Assembly: GCA_017541445.1 (NCBI GenBank)
Contig: JAFXZC010000006.1
Location: 62,001 to 126,000, forward strand
From: Bacilli bacterium
Lineage (GTDB): Bacteria > Bacillota_I > Bacilli_A > RF39 > UBA660
Direction: 5' to 3'
DNA length: 64,000 bases
Numbering within the stretch: the stretch's first letter is position 1; each line of letters starts with the position of its first letter. The notes beneath the pieces are model-generated. The model was not told the DNA's origin. It was given only the letters and a program-made list of their open reading frames with translations, and ran no database searches. This document shows positions 46,529 through 56,552 of this stretch, piece by piece. The position numbers and the translations under genes are program-made.

Positions 46529-48430
46529 CTAACCATTATAATAAACATCTATATATAATAAATATCCTTCATCTACAATTTTTAATTGTAAATCATTACT
46601 AATTTTTAACAAGCCATCATTTTTAGAAATACTAATTATCTCATTGACATTTCCACTTATTTTAATAGAATATATATTTCCCATACTAGTTTCCTCAATC
46701 TCAAGTAATTCAAATTCATAAATAGGATCATAATCATCATTATAAATAGTATCACTAAAATTAGGAGTTAAACCAATCATTTCATAACCATTAAGTGTAG
46801 TTTCACCATCTCCAGAAAAATGTAAAACCTTTGTAGGACTTTCTTTAAACGCCCTTTCATTAACAATTGTACCAGCAGGTATTTTGATAGTTTTTAAACT
46901 ATCACATCTTCTAAATGCAGAAGATCCAATTTCTGCTAATTTACTATCATTACCGATATTAACTTCTTTTAATTTAATATCACCATAGAAAGCATGACCA
47001 CCTATTCTAGTAACTTTATCAGGTATATCAATCACTTCTAAAGAAGTACAATTTTCAAATGAATTGCCTCTTATCTCAGTAATATTATCAGACAACTTAA
47101 CACTCTTTAATGAACTTGCATTTTTAAACATTTCCCCACCAAATTCAATTACAGTATCAGGAAATTCTACTTCAACAATAGACTTACAATTATAGAAAGA
47201 AGCACCACCTATGGTTACTAACTCATTTGGGATATTAACTTCTTTTAACATATAACAATTTTTAAAAGCTTGACCTCTTATTTCTGTAATAGTATCAGGT
47301 AATTTAACTTTCTTTAAAAAGAACATATTAGAAAATGCGTTACCTCTTAAACTAACAACAGGTTCACCATTATATTCTTCAGGTATCTCTACCGAAGTAA
47401 AATTAGTTAAACCAAATGCATAATATCTCATACCATATCCATCTTCTTCTTTTTCATATATAATATGAGGATTTATAAACAATATTAAAGCAACAACTAT
47501 TGCAACAACATTTACTATTAATCTAAATGATTTCTTATCATCTTCTACTAAACTACCTTTAATATTCATAACAATATTTGATACTTTTTCACTAGGTCTA
47601 CTCTTTACTTCTTTAATAATATATTTCTTAACATCTAATGATTTAGTACTCTTTTTAAATATAAAAAGAATAATAATACCTACTAAATAAGTTAACAATG
47701 GAAAATGAAAAAATATCATTACAACAAATACAAATAATAATAAAGAAAAAATATAATTTAAGTTATTCTTTCTCTTTAACAAAGCACTAGGAATTTTAGT
47801 ATTATTCATTCCATAACTAGCATTTCTTAATTCTTTATTAATAAAAGATTCAACCATTTCATCTTCACTTAATTTATACATACTATCAAATTTACTATAA
47901 TTAACAACTGTTTTAGGATCTTTATTATAAGTTACATTAACTGTATCATTAGATACTTTAGATCCACAAAATTGACAAAACTTATCGGTCAAAGCAAGTT
48001 CTTTACCACAATTTTTACATTTCATAGTAACACCTTCTCCATTAGTAGCAAATGATAAAACATCAACCTTTGCATCCCCACCAATAAACGATTTTTTCTT
48101 TGCAACTGCACTGATAGGAACTACTAAAAAAGCACCAATAAATACAGCAAAGAAATCAAGAGTTGCAATACCAACTGCAACAGAATACGTTGTAAAAAAA
48201 TCAAAAAACAATAATATAAGAGCTCTTATAGTAAATAATTCCCAAAATAATCTTTTCGGATCTGCTTCACTATATATTTTAGATAAAGGCATTAATACAA
48301 ATAAAGACATATGAATAGACATAAACATTTCCATAAAAATAATTATGCCTACATCATACACACTACCTTCTTCAGCAAAAACAATAAAAGGCATTAATAA
48401 AAATAATAACCATAACACTTTCTTTTTCAC
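46529..48430 (-). CDS. BspA-type leucine-rich-repeat membrane protein with zinc ribbon
   Basis: Protein of 633 residues. A signal-like segment and three or four helices (1-110), a cytosolic zinc ribbon (MKCKNCGKELALTDKFCQFC) near 137, another hydrophobic region (about 228-262), a single helix (about 305-325) and then at least eight LRR_5 repeats (about 350-540, of the form VTIGGASFYNCKSIVEVEFP) precede an end domain. The repeats should lie outside the cell, as in BspA adhesins. First gene of the radical-SAM unit, 12 bases before the next start codon. Confidence 0.75.
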   Translation of the reverse strand: MKKKVLWLLFLLMPFIVFAEEGSVYDVGIIIFMEMFMSIHMSLFVLMPLSKIYSEADPKRLFWELFTIRALILLFFDFFTTYSVAVGIATLDFFAVFIGAFLVVPISAVAKKKSFIGGDAKVDVLSFATNGEGVTMKCKNCGKELALTDKFCQFCGSKVSNDTVNVTYNKDPKTVVNYSKFDSMYKLSEDEMVESFINKELRNASYGMNNTKIPSALLKRKNNLNYIFSLLLFVFVVMIFFHFPLLTYLVGIIILFIFKKSTKSLDVKKYIIKEVKSRPSEKVSNIVMNIKGSLVEDDKKSFRLIVNVVAIVVALILFINPHIIYEKEEDGYGMRYYAFGLTNFTSVEIPEEYNGEPVVSLRGNAFSNMFFLKKVKLPDTITEIRGQAFKNCYMLKEVNIPNELVTIGGASFYNCKSIVEVEFPDTVIEFGGEMFKNASSLKSVKLSDNITEIRGNSFENCTSLEVIDIPDKVTRIGGHAFYGDIKLKEVNIGNDSKLAEIGSSAFRRCDSLKTIKIPAGTIVNERAFKESPTKVLHFSGDGETTLNGYEMIGLTPNFSDTIYNDDYDPIYEFELLEIEETSMGNIYSIKISGNVNEIISISKNDGLLKISNDLQLKIVDEGYLLYIDVYYNG

Positions 48431-48503
48431 ATAAACACCTCTATATTCTACTTAAATAATTATATCATATTTAACCAACAAAAAAAGGACTTAATAGACC
48501 TTC

Positions 48504-48896
48504 TTAAAACTTATATACTACTGGTTCTGCATCAAAAGAATAAACAGTTGCAACAGCTTTATCTATAACAAATACAACAGTATTACCATCATTCTCATCA
48601 TACATATTTCTTAAATCAGGATATGCATCTAACATAGCTTTTCTAGCAACAGTTCTATCATCTTCTTTAGCAATACCTTCTACTCTTATCCATTTACCGT
48701 CATACATAGCACAAATCTCTATATTTGGATTTTCCATTATTTGATGTGCTACTTTCTTACTCTTTCCTGTTTGAATATATAATTTATCTTGAAAAATATT
48801 AACAGTACCAAATGGTCTAACATGTGGTTGATTATACTCTACTGTAGCTAAATAATAAGTTCCAGCATTCTTTAAAAATTCATAAGTTTCTTTCAT
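48504..48896 (-). CDS. Pyridoxamine-5'-phosphate-oxidase-fold protein
   Basis: Protein of 130 residues of the small FMN-binding split-barrel family: YYLATVEYNQPHVRPFGTV, LYIQTGKSKKVAHQIMENPN and EICAMYDGKWIRVEGIA. Related proteins bind flavin or other cofactors and have reductase or nitroreductase-like roles. It stands alone with short gaps to its neighbours and an AGGAGTGATAAT site. Substrate unknown. Confidence 0.85.
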   Translation of the reverse strand: MKETYEFLKNAGTYYLATVEYNQPHVRPFGTVNIFQDKLYIQTGKSKKVAHQIMENPNIEICAMYDGKWIRVEGIAKEDDRTVARKAMLDAYPDLRNMYDENDGNTVVFVIDKAVATVYSFDAEPVVYKF

Positions 48897-48926
48897 ATTA
48901 TCACTCCTAAAATAATTATAACATAA

Positions 48927-49445
48927 TTACTTTCTTTTTCTAATTAATTTAGCAGGAACTCCTCCTACTATTGAATATGGTTCTACATCTTTAGTAACAA
49001 CAGCACCAGCACCTACTATAGATCCTTTGCCTATCTTTACACCTGGTAAAATAATAACTCTAGCACCTATCCAAACATCATCTTCTATAATAACAGGTTC
49101 TTTCTCTTTAAAACCTTGATCTATCATTGGAATATCAGTTCTATCAAATTGATGATTTCTCGTATATACATAACAATCAGGTCCCATCATAACATTCTTG
49201 CCTATTGTAGTAGGACCATGTAAAAAACTATTAGCACCTATACCAGATCTATCACCAATAATAACATCATTTTCAAAATGACACATCCAATTAATATTAA
49301 TTTTTTTAGCTTTACTACCAGTTATACCCCTATATAAATGACCTCTCCATTTACAAGAAGGCATACCAAATACCCTACAACTAGTTCTAGGCAAGTGTTT
49401 AGCTATCGTTTCATAAAAGAATCTACATATTTCTCTTCTTATCAT
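48927..49445 (-). CDS. Hexapeptide-repeat O-acetyltransferase (maltose/LacA-type)
   Basis: Protein of 172 residues with left-handed beta-helix hexapeptides ([51 protein letters not shown]) and the typical end [16 protein letters not shown]. It transfers acetyl from acetyl-CoA to a sugar hydroxyl. The N-terminal Arg/Cys-rich 40 residues are unlike LacA and closer to polysaccharide-locus acetyltransferases. A role in envelope sugar decoration is likely but unproven. Confidence 0.87.
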   Translation of the reverse strand: MIRREICRFFYETIAKHLPRTSCRVFGMPSCKWRGHLYRGITGSKAKKININWMCHFENDVIIGDRSGIGANSFLHGPTTIGKNVMMGPDCYVYTRNHQFDRTDIPMIDQGFKEKEPVIIEDDVWIGARVIILPGVKIGKGSIVGAGAVVTKDVEPYSIVGGVPAKLIRKRK

Positions 49446-49449
49446 ATAA

Positions 49450-50013
49450 TCATATCCCTTTTAAATCTAAAGTTTTAAGATTAATCTTATTACCATTCTT
49501 AATATATTTATTTAATAAATCATTAACACTTAAATACTCTGATTCTTTACTATATTCTTTATCATCATAAATAAAATATTCATCATCAGTAATATATTTA
49601 AAATAGTATCTAGCTACTTCATCTACTTTATTATTATTCATTTTATATATTAAATATTCACCATCTTCATAATTATTATAATTATAAACAAAAAGCATAC
49701 CATTATCATATATATCTACTTTAGATAAATTACTATAATACTTACTATCTATTAATTCTTCTGCATTATTACCATTCATATAATAAATATCTAATATCTT
49801 ATATTCAATTTCATTATAACCTAATAAAACTAATTCATCTTCATTATTATTATCTATATCATAATATAAATAGAAAACACTAACATAATTATTACTATCA
49901 TATCTATCTTTAAATTCATCAATAATATCATCATAACTCTTATTATTTACTTCTTCTTTCTTACAACCAAATAAGAATAAACAAATAAATAAAATAATAA
50001 CTATTTTTTTCAT
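49450..50013 (-). CDS. Small lipoprotein of unknown function
   Basis: Protein of 187 residues with a type II signal peptide ([20 protein letters not shown], lipidated Cys after LFG) and a soluble domain rich in Asp, Asn, Tyr and Glu. The repeated pattern [16 protein letters not shown] resembles calcium-loop-like or FG-GAP-like segments seen in other surface lipoproteins. The ATG at 50013 has AGGTGTAAT in front. It overlaps the upstream nucleotidase gene only if the longer frame is used. Confidence 0.7.
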   Translation of the reverse strand: MKKIVIILFICLFLFGCKKEEVNNKSYDDIIDEFKDRYDSNNYVSVFYLYYDIDNNNEDELVLLGYNEIEYKILDIYYMNGNNAEELIDSKYYSNLSKVDIYDNGMLFVYNYNNYEDGEYLIYKMNNNKVDEVARYYFKYITDDEYFIYDDKEYSKESEYLSVNDLLNKYIKNGNKINLKTLDLKGI

Positions 50014-50020
50014 ATTACAC

Positions 50021-50590
50021 CTAATCATTTAATAATAATTTTTCTATTTCTTTCCAACCATAATGATAATCATAACCAGCTCTAATAACATCATCATCTA
50101 CAATAACATCTTTATTATGATAAGAAGGAAATAATATTTTCATTTCTACATCATTTTCAAAGTTATTAACTCTATCATCTATTTGAATATCTGCTTTAAA
50201 TATATTTTTAACAGCAGTAAATATAAAATGTTCAGGATTTAAAAAAGGTAAATACTTAATTAAAAAATTATATTTATCAGCAAATATTCTACCAGAACCT
50301 TCTATATTCATAGGACTAACACAAGCAGAACAAATATATATATCATACTTCTTATTTAACTTTTCAATTACTTCAATAGCATCAGGTAATATATTTGGAT
50401 TCTCATATAGATTTCTATTATTTAAAAACTTATTAAATTCTTCTCTTCTATCATCTGGTATACATATTTGATCAATATAATAATCAGTAAAATCATCTAC
50501 AACATAATTAGTATGCATAAAATCATTTACAGCTTCAACAAAACCAGAAAAAGTAATTACTTCATCTACATCTAATAATATTTTCTTCAT
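50021..50590 (-). CDS. 5'-nucleotidase, deoxy (NT5C-like HAD) protein
   Basis: Protein of 189 residues with the N-terminal HAD nucleophile LLDVDEVIT, a central ICSACVSPMNIEG and the acidic DIQIDDRVNNFE. It fits the NT5C/YorS-type deoxyribonucleotidase family, which dephosphorylates 5'-nucleotides. It starts 2 bases after the ComB-like gene and is followed closely by a lipoprotein gene. Substrate specificity cannot be told from the sequence. Confidence 0.78.
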   Translation of the reverse strand: MKKILLDVDEVITFSGFVEAVNDFMHTNYVVDDFTDYYIDQICIPDDRREEFNKFLNNRNLYENPNILPDAIEVIEKLNKKYDIYICSACVSPMNIEGSGRIFADKYNFLIKYLPFLNPEHFIFTAVKNIFKADIQIDDRVNNFENDVEMKILFPSYHNKDVIVDDDVIRAGYDYHYGWKEIEKLLLND

Positions 50591-50592
50591 TA

Positions 50593-51285
50593 TTACTCCA
50601 TATCTATTCTTTTAATAATAAAACCTTTATCATCTTTATCTACTCTTAAAACAAAATTAAATTTATTATAATCAACACAATAATAAAAATCATTTCTAGG
50701 TAATATATCTTTATATTTATCATCAAAGAAAGCACTACCACCATATTCTTTTAAATGTTTAATAGAATCAGTTAAATCCATTTCTTTACCTTCTATTAAA
50801 GATTTAATATATAATGCACATAACTCATCTTCTTCACTTTGAATATTACCTTCTCTACCCATAGCTACTAAAGAAACAACATCATAATTAGAATTCTTTA
50901 TATAATTAGCAATAGCTTTAGCATTTACTAAACTACCAGTTATTATTTCTTTAGCATTAATAGCATTTTCTATACCTTGTGTACCAGCACTAGTAGTATG
51001 ATAAACAACTTTATCTGCTAAAGAAACATCAGCTATCTCTGTAGGTGAATTACCATAATCATAACCATCTAATTTAATAGCATGTCTTTCACCAATAATA
51101 ACAATATCATTATTATTCTTTTTATATTCTAAAGGTAACAAATAATCACCAATTGGTCTTAATTCTCTTGGGTTCTTATCCATAATATATGCTTCTAAAC
51201 TAAATGCTCTAAATACATCTATTATTACAGTTAATCCTTCAGCATATTTTGCTCCATCTAAACAATGTAAAATATTTATTTGCAT
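50593..51285 (-). CDS. ComB-like (2-phosphosulfolactate phosphatase family) protein
   Basis: Protein of 230 residues with VIIDVFRAFSLEAYIM, GERHAIKLDGYDYGNSP, VVYHTTSAGTQGIENA, ITGSLVNAKAIANY and EEDELCALYI, the conserved series of the ComB family. In methanogens ComB works in coenzyme M synthesis, which is not expected in this organism; the bacterial members have no settled role. I chose the ATG at 51285, preceded by GGTGAGTTTATTT, rather than the TTG at 51300. Confidence 0.82.
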   Translation of the reverse strand: MQINILHCLDGAKYAEGLTVIIDVFRAFSLEAYIMDKNPRELRPIGDYLLPLEYKKNNNDIVIIGERHAIKLDGYDYGNSPTEIADVSLADKVVYHTTSAGTQGIENAINAKEIITGSLVNAKAIANYIKNSNYDVVSLVAMGREGNIQSEEDELCALYIKSLIEGKEMDLTDSIKHLKEYGGSAFFDDKYKDILPRNDFYYCVDYNKFNFVLRVDKDDKGFIIKRIDME

Positions 51286-51316
51286 AAATAAACTCACCAA
51301 AAATATTATAACATAA

Positions 51317-51338
51317 AAAACCTAATTTCTTAGGTTTT
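51317..51338 (-). terminator. Terminator after the DUF4190-like gene
   Basis: Perfect nine-base inverted repeat AAAACCTAA/TTAGGTTTT (51317-51325 with 51330-51338) followed on the minus strand by TTATG; it overlaps the stop codon at 51338. Confidence 0.75.
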
Positions 51339-51961
51339 TAATCTTCTCTATCAATTATGCTTTTTTCACAATAATACTTATTATGTGTTTTACTATTATA
51401 TAATATTAATTCTTTATTATCAAAAGATACATTATATTCAGAAATATATAAACTATCTTGTAAAACACCATCTACAACAAATTCAGTTCCTTCTAAATTT
51501 AATTTATCATCAATATAACTATATTTACCTTTAACATAATTATAATCTAATTCATTAAATTTAGACCATTTAAAGCCATTATTAGAATTAAAAGTAACAT
51601 AAACGATATAATTATCATCTGAATTTAAATAACAGTCCCAATCCCCTATAATTGATGTATTATTACTCTTTTCATTAACAAACTCTACAAATCTATCAAT
51701 ACTATCTTTATTAACATTTATAGCTAATATAAATATAGCAAAGAATAATAAAACAAATGACCAAATAATATTAAATATAAAAGCAATACTATTTAATATA
51801 ATTCCAGCATACTTTTTACCACCAGTAACTACATTAACAATACCAATTACTACTCCAATAATAATTATAGGTATAACTATAACTCCTAAAAAGATAGAAA
51901 GAACTATACTAATAATACCAATTACTAAAGAAGTAGTAGCTAATCCTTCATTATTATTCAT
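51338..51961 (-). CDS. DUF4190-like membrane protein with extracellular domain
   Basis: Protein of 207 residues. Two or three closely spaced helices (about 10-85, LVIGIISIVLSIFLGVIVIP) with the Gly-rich small-residue pattern of DUF4190-type proteins precede a domain of about 115 residues with a beta-rich pattern and GDWDCYLNSDD. The ATG at 51961 has ATAGGAAATGATTTT upstream; the frame to 51982 overlaps the previous gene. Probably co-transcribed with the larger protein upstream. Function unknown. Confidence 0.65.
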   Translation of the reverse strand: MNNNEGLATTSLVIGIISIVLSIFLGVIVIPIIIIGVVIGIVNVVTGGKKYAGIILNSIAFIFNIIWSFVLLFFAIFILAINVNKDSIDRFVEFVNEKSNNTSIIGDWDCYLNSDDNYIVYVTFNSNNGFKWSKFNELDYNYVKGKYSYIDDKLNLEGTEFVVDGVLQDSLYISEYNVSFDNKELILYNSKTHNKYYCEKSIIDRED

Positions 51962-51965
51962 AAAA

Positions 51966-53537
51966 TCATTTCCTATATTCATTTACTCTAAATTGAACTA
52001 AACCTTGTACTCTATCAGTAATAACTTCTTTCTTTTTATTACTATACTTATATAAAGTTCCATGTAGATTAACAATATCATAATCTCTTAAATAATAAAC
52101 TAAATCATCATTAATATATTGATATTGATATACACTATCAGATATTAAAGTATTTTCTTTACCATCATACATATATAATGTACCAACCTTATTACCATAA
52201 TTAGTCAAATAATATATTCTGTCACCTTTTTTATTTATAAAATAATAATTAAAACTATACACAGAATCATTAACTTTAGTAGCTTTATTTCCTTCAAGAT
52301 AATACAAAACTCCTGATCCAACAACATCTACACCACTAAATATATAAAAACCATCGTTACATTGAATAAAACCACCAGAAACATCAGAAATCAATAAACT
52401 GTTATTACCTTTTTTAATATTATAGTAATTTAAATCTTTATTACCCTTAACATAATAAACTTCTTTCGCATCATTTATTCTTGCATAACCACTTCTACCA
52501 TATTCTTTATCTATTAATTCACTATCAGATTTACCAATTTTAATATAAAGAACATAATTACCTTCTTCAACAACAGTATATAATAATATGTTAGCATCAA
52601 CATCTACAGCTTCTAATGCATTAGCATCTTTTACATAAACACTAGACTTACTTCCATTATAATAAAGAATACTATTTTCATCACCATTCTTCATAACATA
52701 ATAAATATCATCACATTCATCAGAATCACAATAAAATTCTTTTACATCACTATTAATAGTAGTTGATTTTTCATTCTTAATAGTATAAACAATTAATTCA
52801 TCATCATTATTAATATATACTACTTTAGAACCATCTTTACTAAATTGATATGATTTTACTTTATTAGTTATAACAACATTATCTTTTTTACCATTTAAAA
52901 AACTTAAATATAAATCATCAGTTCCATCTTCATAAAGAATATTATCATTAGTAAATGCAACATCTCCAGAAACATTTTCACCTATTTCTTTAATATCACC
53001 ATTTAATTTATAAGAAAAAATAGTTCCAGTAGTATCAATTGCAACAACATACTTATCATCATTTGTAACAAATGAAGCAGAATAATTACTTATAATCTTT
53101 TTATCTTTATTCTTTTTAACATCATAAATATATAAATCTACACTTTTCTTATATAAGAAATATCTAGGATTCTCATTAAAGAACGAAATATAACCAATAC
53201 CATCTCTATTAGAGAAAGAAACAGCTTCACTTGGTTTATCTCCATCTTTTAATAAATATAAATTATTATCTTTTCCTTTATAAATAATAGGATATTCATG
53301 AACACCTTGCTTATAAAGAATAACACCAACAATTACACAAATAATAACACAAATAATACTACCCAAAATAATACATCTTTTTTTGTTAAATTTTACTTTC
53401 TTTTTAGGCTCCTTATTTTTTTCCTCATCAATAAGTTCTTCATCTATTGTTTCTTCTTTTATATCATCTAGGACTTCCTCTTTTAATTCTTTTTTAACAA
53501 TTTTTTTCTTCTTGCTATCTTTAACTCTTTTTGCCAT
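51966..53537 (-). CDS. Single-pass membrane protein with TolB/propeller-like repeats
   Basis: Protein of 523 residues. About 50 Lys/Glu-rich cytoplasmic residues and a membrane helix (about 52-74) are followed by an extracellular region of about 440 residues made of repeated segments of the form SKDGSKVVYINNDDELIVY, as in WD40/TolB or DUF5050-type propellers. It may sense or bind a surface ligand (inference). It has its own promoter and lies just downstream of the ATPase operon terminator. No catalytic motif seen. Confidence 0.7.
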   Translation of the reverse strand: MAKRVKDSKKKKIVKKELKEEVLDDIKEETIDEELIDEEKNKEPKKKVKFNKKRCIILGSIICVIICVIVGVILYKQGVHEYPIIYKGKDNNLYLLKDGDKPSEAVSFSNRDGIGYISFFNENPRYFLYKKSVDLYIYDVKKNKDKKIISNYSASFVTNDDKYVVAIDTTGTIFSYKLNGDIKEIGENVSGDVAFTNDNILYEDGTDDLYLSFLNGKKDNVVITNKVKSYQFSKDGSKVVYINNDDELIVYTIKNEKSTTINSDVKEFYCDSDECDDIYYVMKNGDENSILYYNGSKSSVYVKDANALEAVDVDANILLYTVVEEGNYVLYIKIGKSDSELIDKEYGRSGYARINDAKEVYYVKGNKDLNYYNIKKGNNSLLISDVSGGFIQCNDGFYIFSGVDVVGSGVLYYLEGNKATKVNDSVYSFNYYFINKKGDRIYYLTNYGNKVGTLYMYDGKENTLISDSVYQYQYINDDLVYYLRDYDIVNLHGTLYKYSNKKKEVITDRVQGLVQFRVNEYRK

Positions 53538-53572
53538 AATATCACTTTCTTTCCATTGTAATATATATATAA

Positions 53573-53601
53573 ATTATAATATTTATATACCCTAAAATCA
53601 A
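53573..53601 (-). promoter_or_regulatory. Promoter of the propeller-like protein gene
   Basis: TTGATT (53596-53601), 17 bases, TATAAT (53573-53578), 35 bases before the ATG at 53537, directly after the ATPase operon terminator. Confidence 0.7.
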
Positions 53602-53610
53602 GCACATTAA

Positions 53611-53632
53611 AAGGGATGATTTCTCATCCCTT
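53611..53632 (-). terminator. Terminator of the F1-like ATPase operon
   Basis: Perfect nine-base inverted repeat AAGGGATGA/TCATCCCTT (53611-53619 with 53624-53632) followed by TTAATG on the minus strand; it includes the TGA stop of the last gene and marks the end of the operon. Confidence 0.7.
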
Positions 53633-54160
53633 GCCTTCTTTTTTCTTAATAAACTTATTTCTCTTAAGTACATTTAATAAACTATTTAAAAATATATAAG
53701 TAGCATATAAGAATATGAATATACATAACATAATAAATAATACTACAACATACCAGCTACTAGATATTTCTACTATATATGAGTAAAAAATATTTTTAAA
53801 ATATAACATAATAAATATTAATATAGCATTACTTATAGAAAATAATACTCTAAAAATATTACCACTAAAACTACATAAATTAAACATAATAACTGGTATT
53901 AAAAATAATACTACAGAATATAATGTATATGTCGTTATAAAAAACGACTCAATAATTAAGAAATAATAAATAAATAAAAATGATAATGCAAGAATATCCA
54001 AAAATTTTAAATTCATAAATAAACCATAAAATGAAATATTACTATTAGTTATTGTCCTTTTGGATAATAACCATAACACTACCATTAATAATATAGATAA
54101 AATAGGAAATATAATTAAATATGGTAATAAATAACTTAATTGATAAATTACCTCATTCAT
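53624..54160 (-). CDS. Polytopic membrane protein ending the F1-like ATPase operon
   Basis: Protein of 178 residues with about five membrane helices and a basic end (KRNKFIKKKEGKG). It starts 3 bases after the epsilon-like gene, with GAAGGTGTATAATTT in front, and is the last gene before the terminator. It is shorter than F-type subunit a (about 220-270 residues), and I cannot find the conserved helix with the essential Arg (SLRLFGN-type); FSGNIFRVLFS is the nearest string and does not align convincingly. It may be the membrane stator or anchor of this machine, or a new component. Confidence 0.7.
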   Translation of the reverse strand: MNEVIYQLSYLLPYLIIFPILSILLMVVLWLLSKRTITNSNISFYGLFMNLKFLDILALSFLFIYYFLIIESFFITTYTLYSVVLFLIPVIMFNLCSFSGNIFRVLFSISNAILIFIMLYFKNIFYSYIVEISSSWYVVVLFIMLCIFIFLYATYIFLNSLLNVLKRNKFIKKKEGKG

Positions 54161-54163
54161 AAA

Positions 54164-55758
<1,595 letters not shown>

Positions 55759-55763
55759 CTACT

Positions 55764-56552
55764 TCACCCCTTTATTATCCTATAATTACTAATTTGTTTC
55801 TTGAACGCTTTAGAATTCTTTTCTTTTCTAGCAATTCTAATTTGTTCAGTTTCTAATTCTTCTATTTTCTTAATAGATTCTCTTGTTATACGTTCACGCA
55901 TTACATTCTCAGATGCATAACTATTACTTTCAAGTACTTTTATTTGATAACAAATACCTAAAGCAATAATACTTGCTATTAAACCATTAACATCTGTTTC
56001 AATAACATAATCTATACTTGTATCAATATCTTCTTTATCTTCATCAGTTAATTCCAATGGAAATAACCTCATAGTTTCATATGTTATCTCACTAACAGAA
56101 TGATAATAATTTAATAATACATTTATTTCTTTAACTTTCTCTTCTCTTATATATTCAGATACTATCTCGCTCATCTTAGCATATTCCTTAAAGAAATCGT
56201 CTTTCGCTATCTTTAATAATATCTTTTCATCATCTAGATGAGCTAACTTTCTTCCGATAACAATCTTATAAGATTCTTTATCGCTCATTATTGAACTTTG
56301 TAATTGATGATTAAAGTTACCACAGAAACCATAATCATTACCAATATAAATATTTAATATACTACCATTAGGATTGGCTTTTAACATTTTATCATCCATC
56401 TTTAAATTGGTATTATTTATTAATGAAGCCAATGTCCTACGTAGTTCTTTCTCAACTATTCTATCTTTAGCTGCTTGTCTTTTAGCTTTATCTACTCTTA
56501 TCAAAGAGTGAAAATTCATAACCTTAACAATGTTCTTAACACTACTGGCCAT
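55764..56552 (-). CDS. atpG: F1-like ATPase gamma subunit (divergent)
   Basis: Protein of 262 residues, about 20 shorter than usual. The N-terminal long helix (SVKNIVKVMNFHSLIRVDKA), the signature YGFCGNFNHQL and the C-terminal helix (RITRESIKKIEELETEQIRI) are present, giving the rotor shaft expected to turn inside alpha3-beta3. The usual C-terminal NARQAAITQE-like end is replaced by a basic KQISNYRIIKG. It overlaps the alpha gene by 11 bases, with GGAGAGAAAA ahead of the ATG. Confidence 0.87.
   Translation of the reverse strand: MASSVKNIVKVMNFHSLIRVDKAKRQAAKDRIVEKELRRTLASLINNTNLKMDDKMLKANPNGSILNIYIGNDYGFCGNFNHQLQSSIMSDKESYKIVIGRKLAHLDDEKILLKIAKDDFFKEYAKMSEIVSEYIREEKVKEINVLLNYYHSVSEITYETMRLFPLELTDEDKEDIDTSIDYVIETDVNGLIASIIALGICYQIKVLESNSYASENVMRERITRESIKKIEELETEQIRIARKEKNSKAFKKQISNYRIIKG

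Noticed and set aside
53624..54160. Calling the 178-residue protein subunit a of an F-type ATP synthase
   Set aside because: Too short, no recognisable arginine helix, and the ring it would serve lacks the carboxylate.
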